A DNA stretch of 64,000 nt from Pleurodeles waltl. Taxonomy: Eukaryota; Chordata; Amphibia; Caudata; Salamandridae. Location of the stretch: contig NC_090447.1 of assembly GCF_031143425.1 (NCBI RefSeq), forward strand, positions 766,442,409 to 766,506,408, given 5' to 3'. Positions 33,930 through 47,190 of the stretch are shown here, piece after piece; the first letter of the stretch is position 1; every line of letters starts with the position of its first letter. The notes under the pieces were generated by a model that saw nothing but the letters and a program-made list of their open reading frames with translations, did no database searches and was not told the origin of the DNA. The position numbers and the translations under genes were made by a program.

Positions 33930-36900
33930 CATGTAAAGCACCCCTGTTCCTCACAGACTGGATCCGGAAAATCTTAAGCAGTACCTCTGGGCCCATAGGT
34001 GGCTTCGATCAGCACTTTGCTGATGTGAGGTGTGTGTGGTGCCTATATAGGCGCAATCCTCACACATTGACATCAGTTCTTCTTTTTTCCATGCCATTAG
34101 AGTAGGTCCATAAGAGCTACCTCAGTCATATTTGTGACTGCTTTCTTATAACTTTTTATCAAACATTTTTTGAGCTTCTGCTCCCATTGGGCTTTAGGGA
34201 TATCCCCCCCCCCTAAAGAAAAAAACCTGTGCGTTTTTAATATTGTGGAGCCTGTGCTAGACTCCAAAGCCTGCCAAGACTGCCATGCGATGAACCCCAA
34301 GGTAGTCCAGAAGCGTGCCCTGAAGCTCCTGGTTGCATGGAAGGTCCCAGGCCTGCTCTGTCACTCCTATCAGTCATCGTCTAGGTCTAAATCTTTGTCA
34401 GATAATTGCAACAAGAAGGCCAAGAAGTCGAAACGCTCTGACTTCATCACTTGGGTCGAGGTCATGGGCCAAGATGCCACAAATATTGGCCGCGCTCTCA
34501 CATTTCCCAAGCAGAGCCTGAATCTGGGTCTGCTCCACACCTCTCTAAATATCCCAAAACTGGAGCTTTCCAAGCCCACCTGAAGCAATTTTATGAAGAC
34601 ATGCACCTCATATTTTGCCAAGCGGACCCATGTGGAGCGCCTTCGGGCCCCATGGGTTCAGAAGGCTCCCCAACAGAATTTCGACTTGAGGGTTTGCCTC
34701 CTCCACCTGTCGGGCACTTCCTGGACTCAGACCGGCTCCGGTCACAAATCCAGGACCTTTACCGGAGTCTGTTCCAGTAATGATGTTCTTGGCACTACAG
34801 ACGTCACGCAATGACCTGATCATCATTCCTGCCGATACAGAGCCAGACCATTATTGTCCGATGTAGACTCCAGCATGACTGGGCCAAGACACTGAGTCGG
34901 GGTCAGTGCCTCAATTTTTTGACATATCCTGGGGTGAATACGACTGGAGCCCCTCTTAAGGAGCCCTTTGCTGACAATAACTGGTACAAGGATCTGGCTG
35001 ATGCCTGTGGTCTGGACACCACATCAAACACTGACCTAGTCTCTCCTAGTGTGGCTATGGAGGAAGTAGCCTCGCTTGCTGTGGTAGTGTGGAGGGCAAC
35101 CTAAGTCCTAGTCCTTACGCTGCCCTTGGTGGGAGTCAGTAACAATGTCTTGACAAGGTGATTCACCCTGGGGTGGCCCCCACAAAACCCCTTCTCCCAC
35201 TTAATAAAGCTCTTGCTTTCGGGGCCTAGGCTAAAACCCGGCACAGCCGCACCTGTTCACAGTACAGTAGCTCACTGGGATCACCCCTCTCCTGGGGGAT
35301 CCAGCATTCCTCACCCAGCACCCTACCTAGAGAGGTCATCAAGGCTTCCATGTCCAAAGTTTACCCTGGCAAATTCTCTACCATTCCACCAGCTAAGGAA
35401 TCCAAGACCCTTGGACATGTTTGGCAAGATGATTTTCTCTGCCACCAGCCTTGGTCTGCAGTACGTGAACACTGCAGCCTTTTGGGCCGGTATTCTCACA
35501 TAGTTTGGGACTCTTGCGCACGTGCTGCCAGAGGTCACGGAGGAGGTCCAAGCCATCCTGACCAGGCTATTGCCGATGGCAGAGATGCAGCAAAGTTCAC
35601 AATATGCTGCAGATTGGACACAACAAACTCGCTAGGTAAAGTGATTGCTTAGTCTCTGGTGCTTCGTCTCGTCTGACTGAGGTCAACTGGTTTATTTCGG
35701 GGATGTCCAGGCATCCCTTCTGTACATGCCTTCCAATGGCATTCGCCTGGTTGGTGACGACGCAAATTCAGTGCTCAAGCCATTTAATGGCTAGTAGGAT
35801 CAGTGCCTAGTTGTTGGGACTCCCCATGGTCCCACATCAGCCCCATTCTGCCTTCTGTGGCTATGGTAGGGCTACCAGATGTGCCCATTCCCACCCAGCC
35901 ACCATGGCCAGCAGGCTCATTAGTCCTTTTGTTGCCACGGATGCGGCTCCCCCAAAACTCGTGGGACCCAAGGCCAGAGACCTGTGATGTCTACCATCCC
36001 CTGGCAGCCGCAGCGTACAAACCCCTTTAATATGCTGTCAGCATGATGGGCAACCAGTCGTCGGCAGGATCAAGCACTTCCTGTCCCGCTGGCAGTCCAT
36101 AACCTATGACAAATGGGTGCTCTAAATTGTTCAGTCAGGTTACACCCTTTTATTCACAGAAACCATGCCACCAAACTGATATGGGCAGACCGAACAGCAC
36201 CTCTCCCTGCTGTTAAGTATTTCAGGCTCTTTTGGCCAAAGGAGCCATCAAGAGAGTGCCGACATCAGAAGTAGGTTGATATTGCTATTCCCCCTTCTAT
36301 CTGATGCTGAAGAAAGATGGAGGCCTCTGCATTATACAAGACCTCCCCCCTCAACTACTTTCTGAAAAAGGAGAAATTCAAAATGCTCATGTTGGCTCAG
36401 GTCTTGTACGCTCTGGATCCAGGAAAAATGGATGGTAGCATTGGACTTGAAGGATGCCTGTTTCCTTATACCCATCCTTTTGGCTCACAGATGTTACCGG
36501 TAGTTTACAGAAGGCCACAAGCACTTTAGTTTGTTGGGCTCCCCTTTGACCTCACCAGCGCCCCTTCAGGTGTTGACAAAAGTGGTGATTGGGGCTGCAG
36601 CCCATCTGCAGAATTGTGGGTTCCAGACTTCTCCTACCTCAGCGAAAGGCTATTGAAGGCACAGTCGCCTCAAGTGGTCATCACCCACCACCTGACTGCA
36701 GTAAGACCTGCATTCACTGGGGTTATCTATCAATGTGCCGAAGTCACATCTTATTCCCTCTCAGTCTATTCCTTTCATCGAGCCATTCAGAAATGCCATG
36801 CAGTTTTGCGCCTATCGCCTTGAGAGACGAGTCCAGGAAATTCAGGCTGTGATTCTGAAGTTTAAGCCTCTGGCCCGGATTTCGGTGAGACTGATTTTCA

Positions 36901-36957
36901 GGTTGCTAGGTCTTCTGGCCTTCTACATCTTGCCGGCATAACATGCCTGCTGGCATA
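33930..36957 (+). mobile_element. DIRS E, left part (gag and RT remnants)
   Basis: The left end is eroded but the DIRS promoter block is clear: TATATAG (34044-34050) and TGACATCAGTTC (34068-34079). Gag remnants follow: the M-H-L-I-F-C-Q-A-D-P stretch near 34600, matching M-H-L-I-F-W-Q-T-D-P at 9936, and further fragments to about 36100. RT remnants run at about 36230-36950 in broken frames (L-A-Q-V-L-Y-A-L-D-P, then W-M-V-A-L-D-L spread over a frameshift). The copy is cut at about 36957 by an inserted segment and continues at about 38850. Confidence 0.75.
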
Positions 36958-36959
36958 AT

Positions 36960-37270
36960 CTGATAGACTTCTAGTTGCAGATTCCTTACCTTTTGAATTT
37001 ACCCCAGGTTCAGTTTGATCCAGAGAATTTTTTTAGCAGTACCCGTGCGTGCTGTTAGGTGGTGTCAATCAGCTCCGCATCTGTAGTCTGTATTGTCCCC
37101 GGTACTCAGACATCACTTCTTTTATTTCCGTGCTAGCTAGCGGCGATCTGAAGAGAGCTACCCCTATGTCAATTTTTGACTGGCCTTTTTTCAACTTTTG
37201 TCAAAGATTTTTTCTCTGATAATAGTCTCTCTGATTATGCCACGGCTATTACCAGAGTAGGGCTTAAATA
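36960..37270 (+). mobile_element. DIRS F, left-end fragment inserted in DIRS E
   Basis: TGATAGACTTCTAGTTGCAG at 36960 is the standard left terminus of the A/B/D/E family, followed by the leader and the C-T-A-C-C-C-C-T-style block of the pre-gag region. The element stops after about 300 bp with no gag, pol or recombinase. It sits inside DIRS E, so it is younger than E. Confidence 0.65.
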
Positions 37271-38849
37271 CTTGCTATTTCAATGCCTACTGTAGCAATT
37301 TCCTTATTTTGCCACCGTTCTGAAGATCTACATACTGGGGCTGATGAAGCAGTAAACAATAGTTCCAGGGCTAGAATGCCTTTGAGTCTGCAAACCTACT
37401 TGCATGGTTTAAGGATTTTCACCAGCTTTTCTCTAATCTTTTCCCATAATAAGAAAGGTTGGAAATGTACTCCTGACAATGGCAGAAGTAGAACTTCTTC
37501 CAGGGTTGGGGAAAAAGTGTTTGGAGGGAAAGTGAACTTGTAAAGGTTCAATAGATTTTCACATGAGCAAATCTGCGCATGCATATCTGCCCATGCTAAA
37601 AATCTGCCCATGCACAAATATTTTATAGAGGTACGATTTCCTGGTATACTTCTTGTGAATTCATGAACGCCACTAATTCAAAGACCTATACCATGGGTGC
37701 ACTTCTGCGACTTTCTTTAAGAATTGGGTACCTAATTAGGTCTGGTGTTAACAAAGAAATGTTGTTTTTTTTATTGAATTTCTATTTCTCTATCTATCTG
37801 CTGGCTTTACTGTGAGTGATCGCATTCTGCTCTTAAACAAGGAGCATATTCGCACTCAAAGTAATTTTCTTCAGTGTCAGGAACTACAGTGGCAATCAGT
37901 GGCGTAACGAAACTGGAGGGGGCCCCTGTGCAAAGAACATGGAGGGGCCCCCTCTCCAGACTAACTCAGGGCAGGTGCTGTGCTGAAGGGACCCCTGGAG
38001 AGGACTGCAGGACCTTTGTTATACCACTGGCAGCAACATGTGCTTTGAGATCAAAACTTTTTTTGTTTTTGTTTTTTTGCCAGTGTTTGTTACAATGGTG
38101 AGGGCCTGGCAGCTCCCACATAAGTGTTAAAAAAGGCATGTCAAAACAAGACACGCAATGATGAAACAAAGACTCAAAAAAAAAAAAAGTTGGATCTGTT
38201 GGCTTTGCCAGTGCTTGTTTATTTTCATGCTTCCCATAATCTTGTTGAAAATGGTTACACTGATTTTCAATTAGGAATAGTTTTGGGAAATGCTAGCATA
38301 CATCAAAGCATTTTACTAAATGACGCTTCGAAGAACTAGCACCTAAAAGTTCATAGTAGCGAAACCTTTTTGCCCTAGTTGCATTTTTTCTGAACATTTT
38401 ATTTTAAAAGAAAATAATCCTCACTCTTGCTTACAAGTTTCTGCAAACATCTGCAAATAATCAGAGAGCATTCTGGGAGCACTATACTTAACATCATATT
38501 GTTAAACCTTTCAAACGTGTGTACGCTTTTTTCTTCTTCTTTTTTTTTTTTTTTTTTCTGGCATCACTTTTAGTAGTGCAGTGTGACCTTAAAACATTTA
38601 TTTACAGCGCTCAACCTAATAATGAAGGCTTCGAATTAATGAACCATAAATACAAGTTCGAACAGTATTAACATATGGACACATACTTCCTCAACTGCAG
38701 ACATTTCCCCTTTCTGTAAATTTGCAGGCAAAGGGTTTGTGCTGCTGAGGGTTGGACCTACTTGTCCCAAGGACAAAATAAACATGAAAACTTGTTGACC
38801 TTGACCCCAAACAATATGTCTTGGGCGATAGGAATTCCACTTCCCTGCT
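37271..38849. other. rest of the segment interrupting DIRS E
   Basis: Mostly unidentified. At about 37894-38000 an AGTGGCGTAACGAAACTGG start with GGGGCCCC-rich sequence resembles the ends of hAT-type non-autonomous DNA transposons, but I could not find the matching end. There is a T run at about 38539-38558 and an A run at about 38176-38187. No gene was recognised. Confidence 0.4.
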
Positions 38850-40760
38850 CTATGGCATGGTCCAGATCTCAGAAGGGACTTTGCAACATCTGCAGTGGTG
38901 GCTAACAAACTGGCTAAAGAACTGCAATTGGGTCAGAGCAAGATTCCTCTCCTTCCCCCAACCAGCTGTGTCACTCCTGGGCTGGGGCGGCCATCTAGGG
39001 GAGGTGGAGATCAGAGACATCTGGTGTACGACGGAGTCCGGACTCCACATCAACCTGTTGGAGCTCTGTGCAATCAGACTAGTTTTGAAAGTATTTCTTC
39101 CCCCTCGCAAGGGAAATGTAATGCAGGTGCTGACGGACAAAACCACCTCCATGTGTTACTGCACCCCGCAGGGCGGGGTGGGATCGTGGAACCTTTGTCG
39201 GGAGGCTCTGCTCCTCCGGACGTGGTTGGAACAAACATGCATTTCCCTGGTGGTTCAACATCTGGCTGGCTCTCTGGACACCAGAGCAGAGGAACTCTGC
39301 CAACAATGCTTAGTCGATCACAAATGGAGTCTCCATCCAGAGGTGGCGCTAGGTCTCTTTCAGCAGTGGGGAGAAACTTAGTAAGATCTGCTCGCCTTCA
39401 CAGAGAACACGCAATATCACCAGTGTTGAACATTGGTGTTTCCAAGGTGGCAATCACACTGCGATGCTTTTCGTCTTGAGTGGAACTCAGGCCTTCTGTA
39501 CATCTTTCAGCCCATACCACTTCTGCCCAGAGTTCTCAAGAAGATTAAGAATGACCGGGCCCAAGTAATCCTTGTAGCTCTGGACTGGGTACAGAGAGTT
39601 TTGTATCCCGAGCTATTGAGCATGGCCATCGATCCTTCGATCAGACTGCTTCTTGGAGAGGATCTTCTGTTGCAGCAGCAGGGGAGGGTTCTGCACCCAA
39701 ATCTGTCCACTCTCTGCCTTCTTACATGTAGATTAGGTGGAGAAATTTGAACGCTTTTGACCTTCCTCTCAAAGTCTGTAATGTAATCTTGGCAGCCAGT
39801 CGTCCCTCCACCAAAACTGTATATGCCTATCGTTTGAAGAAATATGTGGCATGGTGCACAGCACGGACAAGTCTGTTGAGCCCCTTTCTGCCCCTCTTTC
39901 TGAGGTTTATTTTTCTTTTATTTCTTTTTTTCTTTTATTATTTATAATCCTTTCTTTGGCCCAGCAGGTACCTGCTATGGGCATTCTCAAAGGTCCATTT
40001 CTGCCTTTTTGTGGTTCCATGATCAACCTTCTTTGTTTAAGTCTCGTATTGTAAATAGGTTCCTGAAAAGCCTTGATCATATGTTTCCTCTGTCGCCTTT
40101 CATTATGCCCCAACAAAACTTGGATTTGGTTTTGACCTTTCTGATGTGCTCTCTGTTCAAGCTTTTCCACAATTGTCCTCTCAGGCTTCTTACTTTGAAA
40201 ACTGCCTTCCTTGTTGCCATTACCTCTGCCCACAGGGTGAGTGAGCTGCAGGCATGGTCATCCAAGCCGCCCTACCTTGCCATCTATCCTGACAAAGTGG
40301 TGCTTCGCACTGGGGCCTCCTTTTTACCCAAGGTAGTCATGCCTTTCATGTAGGCCAATCCATCACCTTGCCTGCTCACCTCCTGGACCCAAAAGGAGCT
40401 TTGCCGTTCTATCTTGATAAAACAAAAGAGTTCTGGGTGTATGATCAACTCCTTGTTGGTTATAGGAGTGCAAAGAAAGGTCAGGCAGGGCAGAAGCGGA
40501 CCATCTCCAGATGGGTTGTCCTCTGCATCAAAATCCGCTACGCACTGGTCAAGAAGCATCCCCCAGGGTGTTTGTGTGCTCATTCTACCTAAGCAAAAGC
40601 TGCGACCACTGCGTTAGCTCGGAGTTCTAGTCCTTCACATCTGTTAGGTGGATACATGAGCTTCTCTGCAAACGTTTGTCAAACACTACTGCGTTGAGTC
40701 GGGTCCGTAGGGATGGTCATTTTGTCCATTTGGTTTTGCAGGACTTTCTAATCTGATCTT
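38821..40760 (+). pseudogene. DIRS E RNase H / methylase / tyrosine recombinase remnants
   Basis: Several open pieces of 80-190 codons in different frames carry the motifs listed for DIRS E. One RNase H aspartate-containing motif reads L-T-D-K-T-T instead of T-D-N-T-T. In the recombinase box I the arginine is kept but its neighbour is histidine (S-A-H-R-V-S-E). The C-terminal H-x-x-R box reads A-H-S-T followed by a stop. Non-functional. Confidence 0.7.
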
Positions 40761-41259
40761 AGTTTGCACACCCTCTGCCAGGGATGATATTGCTTGGGTA
40801 TCTATTCTGAGGTAAGTAATCTGCAACTAGATGTCTCTATCATTTGGACAAGTCACCTACCTTTGATAATGCCTTAAATGGTAGAGACCACATCTAGTTG
40901 CAGATACCGACCCACCCATCATCCCCGCTGTAAGAACTAATTTCTAAGGACAGGGACTCCCTTATTTTTGATGCACCAGTAGTCGGTGTTCTTCATGGCT
41001 CTGCACTTGTGGTGTGAAAAGTAGTGGAAAGAAACTGACTTCAGTGCTCCGGGTTGGTGCCTGTATAGGACCTGCAGCTGCATATCCAATGCAGCTGATG
41101 ACGGATATGGAGCCAATCAACAACACCTAATAGCACACAAGAGTACTGCTCTAGAAGACTCCGGATCCAGACCGACACCTGGGGAGAATTCTAAGGTAAG
41201 GAATCTGCAATTAGATATTTTCTCTACCAGTTAAGGCGTTACCAAAGGTAACTAACTTG
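38850..41259 (+). mobile_element. DIRS E, right part (RNase H, methylase-like, recombinase, right end)
   Basis: It resumes with the GGCATGGTCCAGATCTCAG block (equivalent to 57909 in DIRS D). RNase H (38821-39381 frame: L-G-W-G-G-H, E-L-C-A-I-R-L, L-T-D-K-T-T) is open for 186 codons. The methylase-like segment is at about 39433-39750 (V-I-L-V-A-L-D-W, Y-P-E-L-L-S-M) and recombinase remnants at about 39780-40760 (box I I-T-S-A-H-R-V-S-E-L near 40230; the H-S-T box decays to a stop near 40590). The internal complementary region is at about 40808-40909. The right end is at about 41190-41259, with the donor motif mutated to GGTAACTAAC. Confidence 0.78.
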
Positions 41260-42052
41260 TCCTACAGGAAAAAAATTCAAAGTGCTAGAAAATTGGCCCT
41301 AGTTAGCTTTGTTTAAACAACAGTTGTAATTCTGCTCCGTGTATTGCCTTTCATGCTAACTGATGGCTTTGGCATGAGATAGCGTTAAGTCAAAGCTATG
41401 CTGTAATACATTACTATTATTGAGCACCTACACCATTTTCTTAGAGCAGGTCACTAGTAATGTCACAGTGAAGCTGTAATAAGACATTTAGACCATTTTT
41501 AAAAGAGTATGCAGGCTGTGGATTTTATGAAGACGTTTGGCTACTGACCAATTCTCCGTAATATATGGCGATGGAATGTGAAGAGTAAAAAGGCCTATTT
41601 TGAGCTTTTTTGTAATGCATTTGGACAGAATGTCCCAACTTAACATACGAGTCAACCAAAACTGTGTGTCAGGAAACCCTAGGAAAACCATGTTCTTCAT
41701 ACTCTCCTACAATAGAATATGCAAGAATAGGTTGCAATGAAAACTTCAGACACGATTCCACCTTTTGATTAAAGTGTACCAGCCCATGACCCGGAGTATT
41801 AACACTTGTGATAAGACCTTAACCATTCTGAAGTAATTAAGGGTACTTTTTTATGACTTCTGGAGATATGAATAAAAAAAGCATGGACATTCGGTATTCC
41901 CATTCTGTGACATAATTTGTAGACTAAATCTGTTGTCATGATGGTTTTTCCAAGAGGCTGGTTTCTTAACTGAATGTAACTGAATCGTATTGTCCTACAG
42001 TGTAAAGTATTATCCAGTACCAGTTATCATTTTACCTTTTTTTTGTCAATAG
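41260..42052 (+). other. end of the last RPS6KA3 intron
   Basis: No transposon was recognised. It ends in a pyrimidine-rich tract (TTTTACCTTTTTTTTGTCAA) and the AG acceptor at 42051-42052, a good 3' splice site. Confidence 0.7.
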
Positions 42053-42178
<126 letters not shown>

Positions 42179-44627
42179 AGTTGCCTCTTCCAGACTTTTG
42201 GTACCACAGCAGAGGATGCGAGCACAATCCAATGCAAGAGATGTCACAGCAGTAGAGATACCTGCACCTACTCTGCTCTGCTGGTACCCAAAATGCTGCT
42301 GCTTTGCTATTTTACCGGTTGAAAACTGTTGATGGCAAGGCATTGACCCTGCTGGTGATTTGAGCTGGAACATCGAATGGAAGCAGAACTAAAACGAACG
42401 TTCATCATTTGTGAAAAAATAAGAATTATTGACTTCACCTTTGACGTGAAAATACACTGAATACAGCACCCTGCATCATGAAGCATTATTTTTATACTCA
42501 TTTTTTTCTTGTCCCCAAAAATGTTTGTTACGTGTAAAGGGTGGACTCTTGCGTTAAACATTTTGCTTAAAAAATGTTTAATATACTTTGTGCCATCCAA
42601 TATTTGTATGTTTTTTTTTTAAATTAACTTCCCTATCTTTTTTTAGTACACTTGTATAATTTAGAATTTATACAGGAAAGAAAACGGTTTAAAGTGTCTG
42701 ATTAGAGAATTTGCTTGGAATATTTCAGTATTGTTGGGAGGCTCTGAAATAACTTGGCTGTTGGGCAGCCTTTGAATGTAATAACATAACATGCACTTAC
42801 AGAGCAAAAAGAAGCACTGTTTTTGTGCAACGGTGTATGAGAATAAATGAATGGTGGCCGTAGTCTTATAAGTAGAATAAATCTAAGTAAATCTATACAT
42901 ATATATTTAAATATACATCCAATAAAGGTGGAGGTATTTACCTTATAATCACTATAGTTATAGCAATCATGTACTGAAGTTTTCATTTGCAGTATTTAAA
43001 TATAAAATGACAGCATAAAGAAATAGCTATAATAGATATTTTTTGTATAACTATAGTTTACTCTTTGGGAGAGGGTCTCCCGATATTGCAAAAGAGTGGT
43101 ATGGTATTTGTTGATAAACTTGAGGGATCAGTTGACTGTTTCCACTTGTAAAAATGTACTTTTATTAGCTTTATCTTGCTACTCTTATTTTTCTCAAAGG
43201 GAAACTACACACACAAAGGATGTAATTATTTTGAATTTCTTGATGAGGGAGAGTATTTCAAATGGATTTTTTTTACTACACACTCGCACAGAAAATATTT
43301 TTCTACTGTATCATAAAATCATACTTTATACTAGTCTGAGCATGGCATGTTTAGTGAGTCTAAGATATCCCTGGTAGCTCTAACAGTACAGTCTTGTCGG
43401 GCATTCTGGAAAAAGAGCTTTGGCAATGCTTTCAATTGAATCATAAGAAAAGTTTATTGTATACTGATGATTATTTTACCCAAAAACCTGATAAACATGC
43501 AGTTAATGTTACTGTGTATCTATACAGCCCACAGTTGACTAAGATCATGAAGGCGCCAGAAAGTTAATCATTGCTTGTACATCTCTCAAAAGGTTTTATA
43601 ATCGTAAAAAAAAAGTAAATTTATACAATGAATAAACTTTCAGGACATTGATAACATTTTTACATTCTCATCTGTTCTTTAAAATGTGTTTACTGTTTTA
43701 GAAGGAACTGTACTCCACAGGCCTTGTGGTGCTAGGTCTGCAAAAAGGGCAGAAGATAGCCTCCTAAACAAAAAAATCAAACATCTGACAGACTAGAGGA
43801 CCCAAAATGAGGATTAATGGAAAGAGGCAGCAACAATCTGCACAAAAGAAAGTTGTCAGCTTTCATGCAAAAGATCAGGTGTGGGTTTCTGATGATAGTT
43901 GAGGGGAAGATACTTTGCAAGTTTTGGCCCCAGGATCCTAAACTAGTGCGGACGATCCACCCCTACCCCACCACCCACTTCCCCACCTGACCTTTTGGAA
44001 ACAAGCAGTTGAAAGCAGAGAGGAATCCTAATCTTAAACCCTCTCTTGGACGGGTATGATGAAATAAGAGTAGAGAGAAGAGTTGTGTTTTTTTTTGTTT
44101 TCTTTTTTTTGTTAGCTCTTGCAATAATCCTGGTAAACCAAACAAAGGACTTTGTATGTAATGCGCTGTTTGGTCGGGAGCCAGTGCATCTCATGTCAGG
44201 CCAGGTATAGATGATCAAATCTTCAAAGCCTGGTCTCAAGTAACATAGCTATGTTTTTTGAGCCTTCACAGCATAGCTATTTGATAGTCGGGGAGGCAAA
44301 TAAGGAGATAATTGGCATAGCCTACCCGTGACAGGATGGTTGAATTGATGACCCCTGCACAACTTGTTCCGAGGTGGGTGGGGCAGAAATTTTAAAAGGA
44401 ATGCAAGTGCCAGAAAACAGGATGTCTAACGTATATTGATCTATTCTTTATAATGTAGTCCCCGGGGTACAAGTCTTTGGTAGCCATTAAGCAATATTTG
44501 AGCGCACAATAGTGAGCAAAACAACAAAATAATATTGATGTTAATGATGCACATCTGCTGGAAAGGTCATTGAAACATAAAATAAAACTGAAAGGAACTT
44601 AATATACCGAGATATAATGTACATTAT

Positions 44628-44675
44628 ATATATTTATTTATATATATATATATATGTACATGTAGAGAGAGAGAT
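44628..44675. repeat. TA-rich and GA microsatellite
   Basis: Interrupted TATATATTTATTTATATATATATA followed by a short AGAGAGAGA run. A simple low-complexity repeat. Confidence 0.7.
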
Positions 44676-45384
44676 AAAGTGATATAGATCTATATAGATA
44701 AGTGCATATATACTTAACAATATTTGTTGTAAATATAGTGGCAAAGTACATTTTATAGGATAGGTCTTTCACATTGATTAAAATGTGATTTAAAGATCAA
44801 CCTAAAAGGGGCTGAGGGTTATTCCAAATGGGCTTTTGATAAATAGTGTCAAATTGTACATTTTTGGCAGACACTCCCAGCAACAAATGTGCAAAATTTA
44901 AGTTTTGAAGATTTCAGGCCCTCCTACAAAATAATTGAAAGAAAATCTTGTGTAAAAGCACCTCGGTGTGTTTAAAGCACCTTCGTTCAGTAACTCTGGG
45001 AAAATTGGAAGTCTCCAAAGAGAAAGGACAAGGAGTCCCACCTTCAATAATTTATTTTAAATACCCACAAATTACACTTTTTAAATTCCATTTCTTCTGT
45101 AATATTGGTAAAAAAACATATTTAAATACTCTTAAAGAAGAAATGTTTGGGGTCGCTCCCATAATAAACACTCCAAAATGTTATTGCCAGTTATACTTCC
45201 TTTTAGAGTGCATTTGTGTAAACATAGGATTTAAATGTATTATGCACTGGTTTTATGAAGTTAGCTGAGTACGACCTGTGTACATTTACCAGTTTCTGGG
45301 TGACGATTCAAGATCATGTACATCAGTTGTATGCTGTACACATTTGAGTAGCACATTGACATTACAATTCAGCTATACTGAAAG

Positions 45385-45520
45385 ATTTTAGTTACATCAA
45401 GATGAGGCAATTTGCCCCCCAGCATACAATTTCATAATAAGCACTAGGGCCAGGATTAGAACCCCTGTCCCCGTATTTCACATTCAACAGTTATCCCCAA
45501 GACTACGAGGCAATGCTGTG
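45385..45520 (-). repeat. tRNA-derived SINE candidate
   Basis: On the minus strand, a B-box-like GGTTCTAATCC (45463-45453) lies about 31 nt after an A-box-like TAGTCTTGGGG (45505-45495), the spacing of a pol III internal promoter. The flanking TGGGGGGCAAATTGCC could be the body. It resembles general vertebrate CORE/MIR-type SINEs; the family is not determined. Confidence 0.45.
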
Positions 45521-46850
45521 GCATGAAACATTACAATAAGTCAGTGTTGCTACAATGTTTATGGATTGTTTTGATAATGTATAAGTTGTCACACAGTTCT
45601 TTGCAAGATTTCATCATTCTCCAAGAATGCAACCTAGCTAATACCCCATGTATTTCCCAGCTCCATAACTTTGCATTTTCCAGTTCAAGTCCATCTATCA
45701 CTTTGTATTTTTTCATAATTCTCAAGTCAGTATTTTCCTGAAGGCAAATTAGAAAATTCTCTAATGCCTAATTGCCACATTTTCAAGTTCATGATGTTCA
45801 TGTTATCTCATTTGGCATGTTTTACATGAAGCTGATGTTGTGCATGCTGTGCAAATTTCATAATGTTGCAATTAGAAGAAAAAAGGGTGGTAGTTTGGGC
45901 TAGCTGAGCCTTGGCTTATGTGATGCTCTCATGGAACTTAACCTACATTTTAAATCAATGGGTAATAGAGTAGTAGTAATAGAGTAACACATGGTCACAC
46001 TTCCCACACATGCCTTGTACTTGAGAAAGCTGTAATCCAGCTACATCCACCCTCAACCTGCATCATACATTTGGTGATTCTGCTCAAAGTTAACAGTAAC
46101 TTGAATAAGTAATACAGTTCTAAGAAGGCATTGCGCTGAGGTACTCCTATCGCAGTGATCGGGGAGGTGGCACCAGACAAGGGTGAAGATACCCAATTGG
46201 AGGTAGTTCTTGCCGACCATTGGTTACCCAGGAGGATAAAAGGAATGTTTTCTAATTCAACTATAGAATTTCACTCCTCTTTGCAAGACAAAGCTGACTG
46301 TAGTCAAAAAACATTACATAACTTTCTGCACCGGTCATCCATAGATTAACCATTTAAAAGAATTATGTGGGAATAAATTGAGATGTAAAACCACAAGAGC
46401 AGATGCCTGAGTCATCTACTATGCATCTGGACTTCATCCACCTTTTTGCATGGCCAGCTAATAAACATAGAGAAATGTGTTTTTGGAGTTGACAGTGGGA
46501 AAGGCGTATTAAAAAGAAAACTCTCCAGGCACTAATGTGTGTTGAAATTACATTGGAAGAAATGTGTATGCTGGATTGCTTGGATTACCAAATTGTTGTC
46601 ATTGGTCATTCTAGGAGTAGAACTGGTACTTGTTAAACCCTGACATACACATTTTACCATTTTATGAATTACTCTATCACCTTGTAGTACCACATACAAA
46701 ACTCAGATATCAGTAGGTAGACCACAAAAGGTCCATTTGGTCATGAAGAATTCCCTAGGAGCATTGGACTTGGAAGAACTGGGAATTATGTTGACCATTT
46801 AAAGTGGTGAGGGAGGTTTCATAATTGACCACATACCCGTTGCACCACGT

Positions 46851-47190
46851 TAGAAATTACCATATTGTGCGTGATGTGCATCCAGATTTTTGCATTGACT
46901 GTTCTTGCCAGCTGTGGAACTCTGTGCACGTTACCCCTGCTAACCAGGGATAAAGTGGCTGTGCTCCACATTTCAACTTGATGAAATTGGCTTACACCCT
47001 GATTGGAATATTTAACTTACCTATAATTCCCTAGTATATGGTACATAAGTGTTCCCGGGGCATAAAAGGTAAATGTTTTAAGTGATGTAGACTACAGCAC
47101 CCATTGTGCCATCCACTACAGTGACCATGTAAACATGACTGCAGGTCTACCATCTGTACCCTGACTGTGCAGTTTTAAACTGTAGATTCG
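46851..47190. other. unidentified interspersed repeat fragment upstream of LINE
   Basis: The AATTCCCTAGTATATGGTAC segment (about 47026-47045) resembles the 3' block of the family-2 LTR (compare 'accatatactagggaattg' at 49761). Probably a decayed LTR piece in reverse orientation. Confidence 0.4.

Larger units (their letters stand above)
42179..46850 (+). other. RPS6KA3 3' UTR and downstream sequence
   Basis: AT-rich sequence without coding features. Candidate AATAAA signals are at 42842, 42876, 42921, 43631, 44581, 45163 and 46372. Mammalian RSK2 mRNAs have long 3' UTRs, so a distal site is plausible; the true end cannot be fixed from sequence. A short (TA)n/GA repeat tract is at about 44628-44675. 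The region is far poorer in transposons than the introns. Confidence 0.55.

Noticed and set aside
46155..46349. 64-codon frame in the RPS6KA3 3' flank
   Set aside because: Short, no conserved motif, no coding context.
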